Positions 46,804-56,259 of a stretch of 64,000 nt of DNA are shown piece by piece (position 1 is the first letter of the stretch; every line of letters starts with the position of its first letter). Origin of the DNA: Ensifer sp. PDNC004 (GTDB taxonomy: Bacteria > Pseudomonadota > Alphaproteobacteria > Rhizobiales > Rhizobiaceae). The position numbers were made by a program, and so were the translations under genes. The notes below the pieces were generated by a model. It saw only the letters and a program-made list of their open reading frames with translations. It did no database searches and was not told the origin of the DNA. Where the stretch lies: NCBI RefSeq assembly GCF_016919405.1, contig NZ_CP070354.1:186001-250000 (forward strand), given 5' to 3'.

Positions 46804-46920
46804 ACGGAATCATTGATATACGCAATCTTCCCCGCGACCGGACGATCGATCGCAGCTATTGCCTGGGGTGCCTTTAAACGATTGCGGAGTTCCGGATGCG
46901 AAACCGCTCCTTGCGAACCG

Positions 46921-47808
46921 CTACCCGCTCGCCAGGTCCTCGACGCTGAGCGCGATCGTTCCCGTCACGGTTTGGAGAGGCTGAAGCCGGACGAGGCCGC
47001 CGTCTCGTTGATCGCGGTGCGCGTTCGGCCGATGGCTCATCGGCTCGAAGCAAAAGAAGCTGCTTGTCGCCGACGGCGAATAGAGAACGAAGAACTGAAA
47101 ATGCCCATCGGCTTCCAGCGAAGCGGCAAGCCCCGTTTCCGGCCATTCGATACGGGCTCGTCCATCCCAGCCGTCGAAGGCATTGTTCAGCCATTTCGGG
47201 GGCAAGGGGGAGCCGGATGCAAAGTTGATGTCCTGAGGGATGGGGCCGGGGCGGCCTGGCAGATGACCTTCCCGTTCGCTCCAATATCGTTCGGCATGAG
47301 CAAAGAGCCGCGTTTCGGGCGTGCGCGGAAAGTATGGATGGAAGCCCAGTCCATAGGGCAGGGTCTGGTCGGCGCGGTTGGTGATGGCGAGCGAGAGGAT
47401 CAGGCGGGCTCCGTCGATGGCGATCGTCTGTACCGCTTCATAGGCAAAGGGGGTGGCAACGCTTGCCTCCTGGTCAAAGCGAAGAGTGACCGATTGCCGG
47501 TTGCGCTGCAGGATCGACCAACGCCCAAGCCAGCCGTCTCCGTGCAAGACCAGCGGATCGGTCGTGTTTTCTTCCAGCCTGTAGTCGCGCCCTTCGAATT
47601 GGAAGCTGTTGTCCTCGATGCGATTACCGAAGGGCACCAACGGAAAGCTGGCCTCGGCGCCGAACACTTGCGAGGCAAGCCCCGGTGCCGGCGTCGGCGC
47701 GAACACAGGAATGCCGCGCCAGCGAGCCGACAGGATCGCGCCGCCAAGCGGGCTCACCTCGACGGTGAGCCCTTCTTCGTTTTCGAGGAGAACAATGTCT
47801 TTCGTCAT
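46921..47808 (-). CDS. Aldose 1-epimerase family protein (GalM-like)
   Basis: 295 residues of the galactose-mutarotase-like fold: VSPLGGAILSARW, FPLVPFGNRIEDN, LHGDGWLGRW, LSLAITNRADQTLPYGLGFHPYF (in parts) and a C-terminal Glu-containing strand. It interconverts alpha and beta anomers of aldoses such as arabinose or galactose. Starts 3 bases after the araH-like permease stop, so it is the last gene of the sugar transporter operon and prepares the sugar for the dehydrogenase. Confidence 0.88.
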   Translation of the reverse strand: MTKDIVLLENEEGLTVEVSPLGGAILSARWRGIPVFAPTPAPGLASQVFGAEASFPLVPFGNRIEDNSFQFEGRDYRLEENTTDPLVLHGDGWLGRWSILQRNRQSVTLRFDQEASVATPFAYEAVQTIAIDGARLILSLAITNRADQTLPYGLGFHPYFPRTPETRLFAHAERYWSEREGHLPGRPGPIPQDINFASGSPLPPKWLNNAFDGWDGRARIEWPETGLAASLEADGHFQFFVLYSPSATSSFFCFEPMSHRPNAHRDQRDGGLVRLQPLQTVTGTIALSVEDLASG

Positions 47809-47811
47809 ACT

Positions 47812-48762
47812 CTAGCTGCGACGACCGGCGGCGGCCGAACGCAGATTGTCGAGCAGCACGGCGAGCAGGAGGATCAGGCCGCGCACGACATATTGGTAGA
47901 AGGCCTGGATGTTGAGGAGGTTCATGACGTTTTCGGCGATGCCCATGATGAGAACGCCGACGATTACGCCGGTCATGGCCGCACGGCCGCCGGCAAGCGA
48001 CACGCCGCCGAGCACACAGGCCGAGATGACCGAGAGCTCGAGACCGGTCGCGGCATTCGGCTGGCCCGAGGTGATGCGCGAGGCGAGCAGGACACCGGCA
48101 ACGGCGCAGACGAGGCCCTGCAGCGCGAAGATCCAGATGCGCATGTTGGAAACGTTGACGCCGGCCAGCCGCGAGGCTTCCGGGTTGCCGCCGATCGCCA
48201 GCGTGTTTTTGCCGAAGACGGTGCGGTTCAAGACGAAGCCGAACACGAGGAAGAAGCAACCCATCACCCAGATCGGCGTCGGGATGCCCAGGAACTTCGA
48301 CAGCGCCAGCTGATAGAAGCTCGGATCGTTGATGCCGACGGCCCGGCCGTCCGACGCGATCAGTGCGAAACCGCGCACGATCTGCATGGTGGCAAGCGTC
48401 GTGATCAGCGCGTTGATGCGGAAATGCGCAATCACCACGCCGTTGACGAGCCCGACAAAGCCGCCGCACAGGAGTGCCGCTATCAGGCCAACGAGGATCG
48501 AGCCGGAGGCGTTGGAGGCCATGACGGCGGCCATGCCCGAGAAGGCGACGGTGGAGCCGACCGAAAGGTCGAAGTCGCGCGAGGCCAGGCAGAACATCAT
48601 CGTGCAGGCGACGATGCCGATGGTGACGACCGATTGCAGCAGGCCGAGCATGTTGCGCTCGGTCAGGAAGTTCGGAACCGTCAGCGCGACGATGGCGAAG
48701 GCGACGGCGAAGATGACGACCAGACCCTGTTCGCCGAGTAGAAGTTTTTTCAAGGAAGTCAT
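47812..48762 (-). CDS. araH: AraH-like sugar ABC transporter permease
   Basis: 316-residue permease of the ribose/arabinose family with about eight membrane segments. MMFCLASRDFDLSVGSTVAFSGM (in parts), NGVVIAHFRINALITTLATM and NPEASRLAGVNVSNMRIWIFAL are family motifs. The ATG at 48762 overlaps the araG stop by 4 bases. With AraF and AraG it forms an L-arabinose-type (or D-galactose-type) importer. Confidence 0.9.
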   Translation of the reverse strand: MTSLKKLLLGEQGLVVIFAVAFAIVALTVPNFLTERNMLGLLQSVVTIGIVACTMMFCLASRDFDLSVGSTVAFSGMAAVMASNASGSILVGLIAALLCGGFVGLVNGVVIAHFRINALITTLATMQIVRGFALIASDGRAVGINDPSFYQLALSKFLGIPTPIWVMGCFFLVFGFVLNRTVFGKNTLAIGGNPEASRLAGVNVSNMRIWIFALQGLVCAVAGVLLASRITSGQPNAATGLELSVISACVLGGVSLAGGRAAMTGVIVGVLIMGIAENVMNLLNIQAFYQYVVRGLILLLAVLLDNLRSAAAGRRS

Positions 48763-50273
48763 GACGGCTGAACCTGCTCGGTTGGAACATCGGGAAGGGC
48801 GGCGGCGAGGATGCGGCGTTCGTCGAAATCCGAGCGCGCGAAATCGGCGGCGATCCGGCCCTGGCACATGACGAGGATGCGGTCGGTAATGCCCATCACC
48901 TCGGGCAACTCGCTGGAGATGACGACGATCGCCATGCCCTGACCGGCGAGTTCGTAGAGGATTTCGTAGATCTCCGATTTGGCGCCGACATCGATGCCGC
49001 GCGTCGGCTCATCGATGATCAGAACCTTCACGCCCTGTTCGGAAAGCCAGCGGCCAAGGATGACCTTCTGCTGGTTGCCGCCGGAGAGATTGATGATGTC
49101 CTGCTTGCGGGACGGTGTGCGCACCCGAAGCTTGGCGATGAAGCGGTCGGCCAGTTCCGCTTCCTTCTTGAGGTTGAGGATGCCGAGGGGAGAAAAGTGC
49201 CGGCGCGACGAGATCGCCATGTTTTCCTCGATGCTGCGCCCCTGGACGATGCCGTCGAACTTGCGGTCCTCGGGGCAGAGCACCATGCCGGCGCGGATCG
49301 ATTGTGGCGGATTGTCGGCCGGAACGATCGCGCCGTCGATCGTCACGGTTCCCTGGTGGCGTCTGTCTGCGCCATAGACCAGCCGGGTCATCTCGCTACG
49401 GCCAGCGCCGATCAGGCCGAAAAAGCCGAGGATCTCGCCGCGCCGAACCGAGAAGCTCAAGGGTGTCTTCAGCTTCGGGCCGCAGATCGCTTCGACGCGC
49501 AGACGTTCAGCACCGAGATCGCGGCCCCGCCAGCCCCAGATGTTGGAGATCTCGCGTCCGACCATCTCGGCGATGATCTGATCGCGCGTGACCTTGGAAA
49601 TATCGGGGTGATGGGCGGCAAGCTTGCCGTCGCGCAGCACCGTCAGGCTGTCGCAAAGCCGGAAGATCTCGTCGAGCCGGTGGGACACGTAGAGGATCAC
49701 AGTGCCGTTCGAACGCAGGCGATCGATCAGGGCAAAGAGGATTTCGCTCTCGCGGGACGACAGCGACGAGGTCGGCTCGTCGAGCGCAATGACGCGCGCA
49801 TCGAGCATCACCGCCTTGGCGATCTCGACCATCTGGCGCTCGCCGATCGAGAGCGAGGCGATCTTGGCGGACGGATCGACGTCGATGCCGATTTCCGCGA
49901 GCTTCTCGCCGACGACGCGAAGCAACTGGCGGCGATCGATCACGCCCGCCTTGCCGGGGAAGTGGCCGAGCCAGAGGTTTTCGGCCACCGTCAGTTCCGG
50001 AACGAGCTGCAGCTCCTGATGTATGACGATGACGCCGGCGCGGAAGGCATCGCGCACGGAGCGATAGCTCTGCGTCTCGCCGTCGATGCGGATATCTCCC
50101 TCATCGGCGGACTGGTCTCCGGAGAGCAGGCGGATGAGCGTCGACTTGCCGGCGCCGTTCTCGCCCATGAGGCCATGGACGGCACCCTTGCGCACGGAAA
50201 ACGAGACATCCGACAGCGCCTGGACGCCGGGATAGCCCTTGGAGATCGATTGGAATTCGAGAAAATCTTGCAT
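48759..50273 (-). CDS. araG: AraG-like sugar ABC transporter ATPase (double domain)
   Basis: 504 residues with two ABC domains. N-domain: Walker A GENGAGKST, signature LSIGERQMVE, Walker B VIALDEPTSSL. C-domain: degenerate Walker A GLIGAGRSE, signature LSGGNQQKVILGRWL, Walker B VLIIDEPTRGIDVG. This is the usual arrangement for monosaccharide importers. ATG at 50273. Separated from araF by 171 bases that hold a repeat hairpin. Confidence 0.93.
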   Translation of the reverse strand: MQDFLEFQSISKGYPGVQALSDVSFSVRKGAVHGLMGENGAGKSTLIRLLSGDQSADEGDIRIDGETQSYRSVRDAFRAGVIVIHQELQLVPELTVAENLWLGHFPGKAGVIDRRQLLRVVGEKLAEIGIDVDPSAKIASLSIGERQMVEIAKAVMLDARVIALDEPTSSLSSRESEILFALIDRLRSNGTVILYVSHRLDEIFRLCDSLTVLRDGKLAAHHPDISKVTRDQIIAEMVGREISNIWGWRGRDLGAERLRVEAICGPKLKTPLSFSVRRGEILGFFGLIGAGRSEMTRLVYGADRRHQGTVTIDGAIVPADNPPQSIRAGMVLCPEDRKFDGIVQGRSIEENMAISSRRHFSPLGILNLKKEAELADRFIAKLRVRTPSRKQDIINLSGGNQQKVILGRWLSEQGVKVLIIDEPTRGIDVGAKSEIYEILYELAGQGMAIVVISSELPEVMGITDRILVMCQGRIAADFARSDFDERRILAAALPDVPTEQVQPS

Positions 50274-50320
50274 GCGCGGCTCCGAAGCGGAATGCCAGGC
50301 AGTCGAGGCCGCCGGGCCGA

Positions 50321-50367
50321 TAGAGCGGGATGAGGTGTGCGCGGTCTTCCGCCCGCATCCCGCTCTA
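50321..50367. repeat. Rhizobial-type intergenic palindromic repeat (AGAGCGGGATG family)
   Basis: Perfect 12-base inverted repeat TAGAGCGGGATG (50321-50332) and CATCCCGCTCTA (50356-50367). Sits between araF and araG, where it likely acts as an mRNA-stabilising or attenuating hairpin behind the binding-protein gene. I recall the same arms in many rhizobial intergenic regions. Confidence 0.7.
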
Positions 50368-50444
50368 AACTACCAGAATCGATCACGTTTATTGTTTGGG
50401 TCGGTCAGACCCAGACACTCGTGATCTGGTGTCGCGGAACGCGA

Positions 50445-51428
50445 TTACTCGATGCCGAGATCCTTGCGCACGGCCTCGTAGTTGTCGCGAAGCGCGAGCT
50501 GGCCGGCGGTCAGCGTCAGCTTTTCCGGTTCCTTGCCGTTGGCGATCCACTCATACATGTTGAGTGCGGTCTCGTAGCCGTGGCGCTTCGGCGAGATGAT
50601 GACGGTGCCGAAGAAGCCGGTGGCTGCAGGCTTCTTGAACTCGTTGATCGCCGAATCCGCGCCGCCGATGCCGACGCCGATCATGCTGTCGGGAGCAATG
50701 CCGACCGTCTCGGTCGCGCGCACGGCGCCGAGCACCGCTTCGTCATTGAGGCCGATCGCAACCCACTTCTTGATGCCGGCGTTCTTGTTGAGCACGATCG
50801 TCGAGGCGTTGAGTGCCGCCTCTGTGTCGGTCTTGGCCTGCGGCGCATCGAAGATGTTGGCTTCCGGGAAGCCGTTGGTCTTGAGAACCGCGAGTGCGCC
50901 CTCGACGCGGTCGACCGCGGTCGGGAGCTGGTCGTAGGAAACGCGGATCGCGCCGACGTCCTTCATGTCCCAGCCACGCTTCTTGATTTCGTCGACCAGG
51001 GCCTGACCGACGGCTTCGCCGATTTTCGTCGCCGAAATGCCCATGTGAGGCACGTCTTCGATCGGGCTGCCGTCGGCGTTGACCAGCCGGTCGTCGACCG
51101 TCATCAGCTTGAGGTCGTTGGCGGCCGCCTTGGCGACGATGCCGGGGCCGAGCTTGACGTCAGGGGTGCAGACGATGAAGCCCTGCGCGCCCTGGGCACC
51201 GAGATTGTCGATCGCCGACTGAACCTTCTCGCCGTCTTCCGCACCGATCTTGACCAGCGTGAAGCCTTTTTCCTTGGCGGCGACGTCGGCGAACTTCCAT
51301 TCGTCCTGGAACCACGGCTCTTCCGGCTGCTTGACGATGAAGCCGATCTTGACGTCGGCAGCGAACGCCGAGGTTGCCGCAAACACGGCGACGGTACCAG
51401 CCAGAATGGCTGCCTTGATAAAGCGCAT
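50445..51428 (-). CDS. araF: AraF-like sugar ABC transporter substrate-binding protein
   Basis: 327-residue precursor; signal peptide ends about TSAFAADVK. The arabinose-binding-protein-type motifs are KIGFIVKQPEEPWFQDEWKFA (in parts), TVDDRLVNADG, and GIGGADSAINEFKKP. By resemblance L-arabinose or D-galactose is the ligand. ATG at 51428. First gene of the minus-strand transporter operon; divergent from a GntR gene with an operator palindrome between. Confidence 0.92.
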   Translation of the reverse strand: MRFIKAAILAGTVAVFAATSAFAADVKIGFIVKQPEEPWFQDEWKFADVAAKEKGFTLVKIGAEDGEKVQSAIDNLGAQGAQGFIVCTPDVKLGPGIVAKAAANDLKLMTVDDRLVNADGSPIEDVPHMGISATKIGEAVGQALVDEIKKRGWDMKDVGAIRVSYDQLPTAVDRVEGALAVLKTNGFPEANIFDAPQAKTDTEAALNASTIVLNKNAGIKKWVAIGLNDEAVLGAVRATETVGIAPDSMIGVGIGGADSAINEFKKPAATGFFGTVIISPKRHGYETALNMYEWIANGKEPEKLTLTAGQLALRDNYEAVRKDLGIE

Positions 51429-51470
51429 GATGTCTCTCCCTGGTGAACTGCCTCCTGCAGTGAGCATTTG

Positions 51471-51515
51471 TGTATGATGAATCATCATATTCGTCAATTG
51501 CCTTTGTATGATGAA
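51471..51515. promoter_or_regulatory. Operator palindrome and direct repeat between araF and GntR genes
   Basis: Palindrome TATGATGAATCATCATA at 51473-51489, with the 11-base sequence TGTATGATGAA occurring at 51471-51481 and again at 51505-51515 (34-base spacing). Likely bound by the divergently encoded GntR regulator to control transporter and its own gene. Confidence 0.7.
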
Positions 51516-51610
51516 TGCGATAGTGATGTATAACGATAACGTGCTTCGCTGCGTTGTCGCCTTCAAGCGTCTGCGCTATGGAGCGACAGGGAGACGGAAG
51601 CGGGAGGAAA

Positions 51611-52378
51611 ATGGCGGTGGAAGAGCAAAACTACAGCAACGGCGCGGAGGAGCGCGGCCAGCGTCGCCCTCGCGTTCAGAAGAATGTGACGCGCGCCATC
51701 GCCTCGGACATTTGCACCGACGTCTTTCCGGTCGGTTCCTTCCTGCCACGTGAAAACGATCTCTGCGAACGCTATGGCGTCAGCCGCACCGTCATCCGCG
51801 AAACCTTGAAGGTGCTGGAATCGAAGGGTATGGTCCGCGGCCGCTCCCGGGTGGGCACGATCGTCTGCAACAAGGACGAGTGGAACATCCTCGATTCCCA
51901 GGTGCTCGAATGGATCGGCGAGCGCATCTTCGAATTCGACCTATTGAACTGCGTTCTGGAGGCGCGCCGGGCGATCGAGCCAGCGGCCGCTGAGTTTGCA
52001 GCCGAGCGCGCGACCGTCCAGGAAATCGCCGACCTCGAGCACGCCTGGCAGGCGATGCGTGACGGCGAGCGCGATGTGGTCGGCTTCACCGATGCCGACG
52101 TCGCCTTTCATACCTGCCTGCTCAAGGCCAGCCATAACCAGGTCTTCCTGCAACTCGTCGGCATCATCCAGGCGGCGCTGAAGTTCTCGCTGTATGCCTC
52201 CAACGAAGTTGCCGAACGTCGTGACGAAGCAATCGATATCCATGGCGAACTGGTCGAGGCCCTGCGTCTGCGCGACAAGGCACGGGCGCGCGACTGTTCC
52301 ACGCGCATGCTGGATCTCGCCGCCCGCGACCTCAAGCTTGCCGTCGAACGTCACCGGCCCGCCCCGTCGGCGCGCTGA
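51611..52378 (+). CDS. GntR-family regulator (FCD type) of the arabinose/galactose genes
   Basis: 255 residues: N-terminal GntR winged helix (about 25-90; LCERYGVSRTVIRETLKVLESKGM in parts) and an FCD domain (about 110-240). ATG at 51611 follows GGGAGG; an upstream in-frame ATG at 51578 lacks a site. Divergent from araFGH and co-oriented with dgoD and the other sugar-acid genes, so it is the likely local repressor with a sugar or sugar-acid effector. Confidence 0.88.
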   Translation: MAVEEQNYSNGAEERGQRRPRVQKNVTRAIASDICTDVFPVGSFLPRENDLCERYGVSRTVIRETLKVLESKGMVRGRSRVGTIVCNKDEWNILDSQVLEWIGERIFEFDLLNCVLEARRAIEPAAAEFAAERATVQEIADLEHAWQAMRDGERDVVGFTDADVAFHTCLLKASHNQVFLQLVGIIQAALKFSLYASNEVAERRDEAIDIHGELVEALRLRDKARARDCSTRMLDLAARDLKLAVERHRPAPSAR

Positions 52379-52432
52379 AACCCTTTCCCGGGCGGTGTTC
52401 GCCGCCCTGTTCCACCCAGCGGATATCGCACC

Positions 52433-53581
52433 ATGAAGATCACCAAGCTCACCACCTATATCGTTCCGCCGCGTTGGCTGTTTTTGAAGATCGAGACCGA
52501 CGAAGGCATCGTCGGCTGGGGTGAGCCGGTCGTTGAAGGCCGCGCCCTGACCGTGGAAGCCGCCGTCGACGAGCTTGCGGACTATCTGATCGGCAAGGAT
52601 CCGCTGCTGATCGAGGACCATTGGCAGGTCATGTATCGCGGCGGCTTCTACCGCGGCGGTGCCGTCCACATGTCGGCGATCGCAGGCATCGACCAGGCAC
52701 TTTGGGACATCAAGGGCAAGGCCTACGGCCAGCCGGTGCATGCGTTGCTCGGCGGCCAGGTGCGCGACCGCATCAAGGTCTATTCCTGGATCGGCGGCGA
52801 CCGTCCGTCCGATGTCGCCAAGAATGCCCGCGACGTGGTCGCCCGCGGCTTCAAGGCGATCAAGCTCAACGGCTGCGAAGAAATGCAGATCGTCGACACC
52901 TGGGAGAAGGTGGAAAAGGCGGTCGAAACCATTGCCACAATCCGTGAGGCGATCGGCCCGCATATCGGCATCGGCGTCGATTTCCACGGCCGCGTGCACC
53001 GGCCGATGGCGAAGGTCTTGGCGAAGGAGCTTCAGCCCTTCAACCTGATGTTCATCGAAGAGCCGGTGCTTTCGGAAAACCGCGAAGCGCTCAAGGAAAT
53101 CGCCAACCATTGCTCGACGCCGATCGCGCTCGGCGAGCGGCTTTATTCGCGCTGGGACTTCAAGTCGGTGCTCTCCGACGGCTATGTCGATATCCTGCAG
53201 CCGGACCTGTCACATGCCGGCGGCATCACCGAATGCCGCAAGATTGCTGCGATGGCGGAAGCCTATGACGTGGCGCTGGCGCCGCATTGCCCACTCGGAC
53301 CGATCGCGCTTGCCGCCTGCCTCCAGGTCGATGCCGTCAGCTACAACGCCTTCATCCAGGAACAGAGCCTCGGCATCCACTACAACACAGGTAACGACAT
53401 TCTCGACTACATCTCCAACAAGGAAGTCTTCCACTACGCGGATGGCTTCGTGTCGATCCCGCAAGGCCCAGGCCTCGGCATCGAGGTGGACGAGCAATAT
53501 GTCATCGAGCGGGCAAAGGAAGGCCATCGCTGGCGCAACCCGATCTGGCGCCACGCCGATGGCAGCGTCGCCGAGTGGTAG
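52433..53581 (+). CDS. dgoD: D-galactonate dehydratase family (enolase superfamily)
   Basis: 382-residue enolase-superfamily enzyme. Motifs match galactonate dehydratase: [15 protein letters not shown], metal ligands in [21 protein letters not shown] and [12 protein letters not shown], and the catalytic His in [11 protein letters not shown]. It dehydrates D-galactonate to 2-keto-3-deoxy-D-galactonate. ATG at 52433, 54 bases after the GntR gene. The downstream kinase and aldolase of the De Ley-Doudoroff route (dgoK, dgoA) are not in the window. Confidence 0.92.
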   Translation: MKITKLTTYIVPPRWLFLKIETDEGIVGWGEPVVEGRALTVEAAVDELADYLIGKDPLLIEDHWQVMYRGGFYRGGAVHMSAIAGIDQALWDIKGKAYGQPVHALLGGQVRDRIKVYSWIGGDRPSDVAKNARDVVARGFKAIKLNGCEEMQIVDTWEKVEKAVETIATIREAIGPHIGIGVDFHGRVHRPMAKVLAKELQPFNLMFIEEPVLSENREALKEIANHCSTPIALGERLYSRWDFKSVLSDGYVDILQPDLSHAGGITECRKIAAMAEAYDVALAPHCPLGPIALAACLQVDAVSYNAFIQEQSLGIHYNTGNDILDYISNKEVFHYADGFVSIPQGPGLGIEVDEQYVIERAKEGHRWRNPIWRHADGSVAEW

Positions 53582-53592
53582 GGAGCGCGGAC

Positions 53593-54369
53593 ATGGCGGG
53601 TCGTCTTGAGGGAAAACGCGTCGTCGTCACCGGGGCGGCACAAGGGATAGGCCTCGCGATCGCCGAAGCCTTCTTTGGGGAGGGGGCGAGCCTCTTCCTC
53701 ATCGACCGTGACGGCGATCTCTTGGCGACCGAAGCCGAGCGGCTGCGTGCGGCGGGCGGAAAGGTCGGCTACGCCACGGCCGACATCACCGATGCGGATG
53801 CCATCGAGCAGACCGTTGCTGCCGCCGCGCGTGAGATCGGCCAGCCGAATGCGCTCGTCAACAATGCCGGGGTCAACGTGTTCTTCGAGCCGTTGAAACT
53901 GTCGGACGCCGACTGGCAGCGCTGCTTCGACATCAATCTCAAGGGCGCGTGGAACTGCAGCAAGGCTGTGCTGCCGGGCATGATCGAGGCGGGCGGCGGC
54001 GTCATCCTCAATATCGCCTCGACCCACGCCTTCACGATCATCCCCCACACCTTCCCCTATCCGGTCGCCAAACATGCGCTTCTCGGCATGACCAAGGCGC
54101 TGGGCCTCGAATATGCCGGGCAGGGCGTGCGCGTGAATGCGCTGGCGCCGGGCTATGTGCGCACGCAAAAGGCCGTGGAATACTGGAACAGCTTCCCCGA
54201 TCCGGTCGCAGCCGAGGCCGAGACGATGAAGCTCCATCCCGGCGGCCGCATCGCAACACCGGGGGAGATCGCCAAGGCTGCGCTCTTCATGATCTCGGAC
54301 GAATGCCCGTTCATGAACGCCACCTGCCTGACGGTCGATGGCGGCATGAGTGTGCTCCATCATCCCTGA
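53593..54369 (+). CDS. Short-chain dehydrogenase/reductase, probable aldose dehydrogenase
   Basis: 258 residues. NAD-binding TGAAQGIGLA, NNAGVN, catalytic Ser in IASTHAF and Tyr-x3-Lys in PYPVAKHALL are all intact. Placed between a galactonate dehydratase and an arabinonate-type dehydratase it probably oxidises L-arabinose, D-galactose or L-fucose at C1. ATG at 53593; its frame overlaps nothing. A strong terminator follows. Confidence 0.87.
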   Translation: MAGRLEGKRVVVTGAAQGIGLAIAEAFFGEGASLFLIDRDGDLLATEAERLRAAGGKVGYATADITDADAIEQTVAAAAREIGQPNALVNNAGVNVFFEPLKLSDADWQRCFDINLKGAWNCSKAVLPGMIEAGGGVILNIASTHAFTIIPHTFPYPVAKHALLGMTKALGLEYAGQGVRVNALAPGYVRTQKAVEYWNSFPDPVAAEAETMKLHPGGRIATPGEIAKAALFMISDECPFMNATCLTVDGGMSVLHHP

Positions 54370-54403
54370 ACGACGACTTCGACAGCTTCCCTCGACTTTG
54401 CAG

Positions 54404-54434
54404 CCTCCGGCGTCTCCCGCCGGAGGTTTTTCTT
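54404..54434 (+). terminator. Rho-independent terminator after the SDR gene
   Basis: Nine-base arms CCTCCGGCG (54404-54412) and CGCCGGAGG (54418-54426) with loop TCTCC, followed by TTTTTCTTT. Confidence 0.92.
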
Positions 54435-54461
54435 TGCCTTCACGTCCGGGCCGTTCACCGC

Positions 54462-54490
54462 TTGACCGAGAATAACTCTGATTATATGAG
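54462..54490 (+). promoter_or_regulatory. Candidate sigma-70 promoter of the arabinonate dehydratase operon
   Basis: TTGACC (54462-54467), a 17-base spacer and TATGAG (54485-54490), 28 bases after the preceding terminator and 43 bases before the start codon. Confidence 0.6.
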
Positions 54491-54533
54491 AAATGTGACG
54501 AGCGGAGGCGCTCAACGTCGTCGGGGAGGGCAC

Positions 54534-56249
54534 ATGTCCAGAAAATTGAGATCACAGAATTGGTTTGGCGGACTGGACAAGGACGCCTTCATTCACCGCA
54601 GCTGGATGAAGAACAACGGTTTGCCTGACGATGTCTTCGACGGTCGGCCGGTGATCGGCATCTGCAACACCTTCTCGGAGCTGACGCCGTGCAACGCGCA
54701 TTTCCGAGGACTGGTGGAGCACATCAAGGCGGGCGTGCTCGAGGCCGGTGGCCTGCCGCTGGAGTTTCCGGTGTTTTCCTGTGGCGAGTCCAATCTGCGA
54801 CCGACCGCCATGCTCTTCCGCAACCTCGCCTCGATGGATGTCGAGGAGGCGATCCGCGGCAACCCCATCGACGGCGTCGTGCTGATGGCGGGCTGCGACA
54901 AGACCACGCCGTCGCTGGTAATGGGGGCGGCCTCCTGTGATCTTCCTTCGATTGTCATCTCCGGCGGACCGATGTTGAACGGCCGCTTCAAGGGCCGGAC
55001 GATCGGCTCGGGGACGGACGTGTGGAAGTTTTCCGAAGACGTGCGTGCCGGCGTCATGTCGCAACGGGATTTCATGGCCGCCGAAAGCGCCATGTCGCGC
55101 TCGCCGGGCCATTGCATGACGATGGGCACCGCATCGACCATGGCGTCCATGGTTGAAGCGCTCGGGCTTGCGCTGCCCGGCAATGCCACCTTTCCGGCGG
55201 TCGACGCCGGCCGTGCCCGGCTGGCGCGGCTGACGGGGCGGCGGATCGTCGAAATGGTGGCGGAGGATCTCCGTCTGTCGAAGATCCTGACCCGTGACGC
55301 CTTCGCCAATGCCATCCGCGTCAACGGCGCGATCGGCGGCTCCACCAACGCCGTCGTGCATCTCCTGGCAATCGCCGGGCGGATCGGCACGAAACTCTCG
55401 CTCGACGACTGGGATCGGTTCGGCCGCGATATCCCGACCATCCTCAACCTCATGCCTTCGGGGCGCTATCTGATGGAAGATTTCCATTATGCCGGCGGGC
55501 TGCCGGCCGTCATGAAGGAGATCGCCGACCTCCTGGATCTCGGCGCATTGACGGTGACGGGACAGAGCGTTGGCGCCAACATCGAAGGCGTCGAGAACTA
55601 CAATGATGACGTCATCCTGCCGCTCGATCGGGCTCTCACCGCAAGCGGCGGGATCGCCGTAGTGCGCGGCAACCTTGCGCCTGATGGCGCGATCATCAAG
55701 CCTTCCGCAGCGATGCCGACGCTGATGCAGCACCGCGGCCGCGCCGTCGTGTTCGAAACCATCGACCACTACAAGGCGCGGATCGATGACCCGGATCTCG
55801 ATATCGACGAAACCTCGATCATGGTGCTGAAGAACTGCGGCCCGAAGGGCTATCCGGGCATGGCCGAGGTCGGCAACATGGCTCTCCCGCAGAAGCTCCT
55901 GAAAAAGGGCGTGCGCGACATGGTGAGGATCTCGGATGCCCGCATGTCGGGGACGGCCTTTGGCACCGTCGTCCTGCACACCGCACCGGAAGCTGCGGTT
56001 GGCGGCCCACTGGCCCTGGTAAAGGACGGTGACTGGATCGAGCTCGACGTTGCCGGCCGCCGCCTCCACCTCGATGTCAGCGACGCGGAACTGGCGCGTC
56101 GAAAAGCCGCCTGGACCGCACCGATCCCGGAAATGGTCGGTGGTTATCAAGGGCTCTATGTCGAGCGCGTGATGCAGGCCGACACCGGAGCGGATCTCGA
56201 TTTTCTCGTCGGCGGCCGCGGCCACGCGGTTCCGCGCGAAAGCCATTAA
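54534..56249 (+). CDS. IlvD/Edd-family dehydratase, L-arabinonate type
   Basis: 571-residue iron-sulfur dehydratase. The putative [2Fe-2S] cysteines are Cys53 (TPC), Cys121 (AGCDKTTPS) and Cys194 (PGHCMTMG). The overall sequence, beginning SRKLRSQNWFGGLDKDAF, strongly resembles rhizobial L-arabinonate dehydratase, which makes L-2-keto-3-deoxyarabonate; other pentonates or galactonate are possible. ATG at 54534 follows GGGGAGGG. The next gene, a DapA-family enzyme, starts 11 bases after the stop. Confidence 0.9.
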   Translation: MSRKLRSQNWFGGLDKDAFIHRSWMKNNGLPDDVFDGRPVIGICNTFSELTPCNAHFRGLVEHIKAGVLEAGGLPLEFPVFSCGESNLRPTAMLFRNLASMDVEEAIRGNPIDGVVLMAGCDKTTPSLVMGAASCDLPSIVISGGPMLNGRFKGRTIGSGTDVWKFSEDVRAGVMSQRDFMAAESAMSRSPGHCMTMGTASTMASMVEALGLALPGNATFPAVDAGRARLARLTGRRIVEMVAEDLRLSKILTRDAFANAIRVNGAIGGSTNAVVHLLAIAGRIGTKLSLDDWDRFGRDIPTILNLMPSGRYLMEDFHYAGGLPAVMKEIADLLDLGALTVTGQSVGANIEGVENYNDDVILPLDRALTASGGIAVVRGNLAPDGAIIKPSAAMPTLMQHRGRAVVFETIDHYKARIDDPDLDIDETSIMVLKNCGPKGYPGMAEVGNMALPQKLLKKGVRDMVRISDARMSGTAFGTVVLHTAPEAAVGGPLALVKDGDWIELDVAGRRLHLDVSDAELARRKAAWTAPIPEMVGGYQGLYVERVMQADTGADLDFLVGGRGHAVPRESH

Positions 56250-56259
56250 GGAGGCGACG

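Noticed and set aside
46813..48741. Long plus-strand open frame across the aldose epimerase and araH genes
   Set aside because: Antisense to recognisable genes, with low-complexity Arg/Glu/Asp-rich translation typical of shadow frames.
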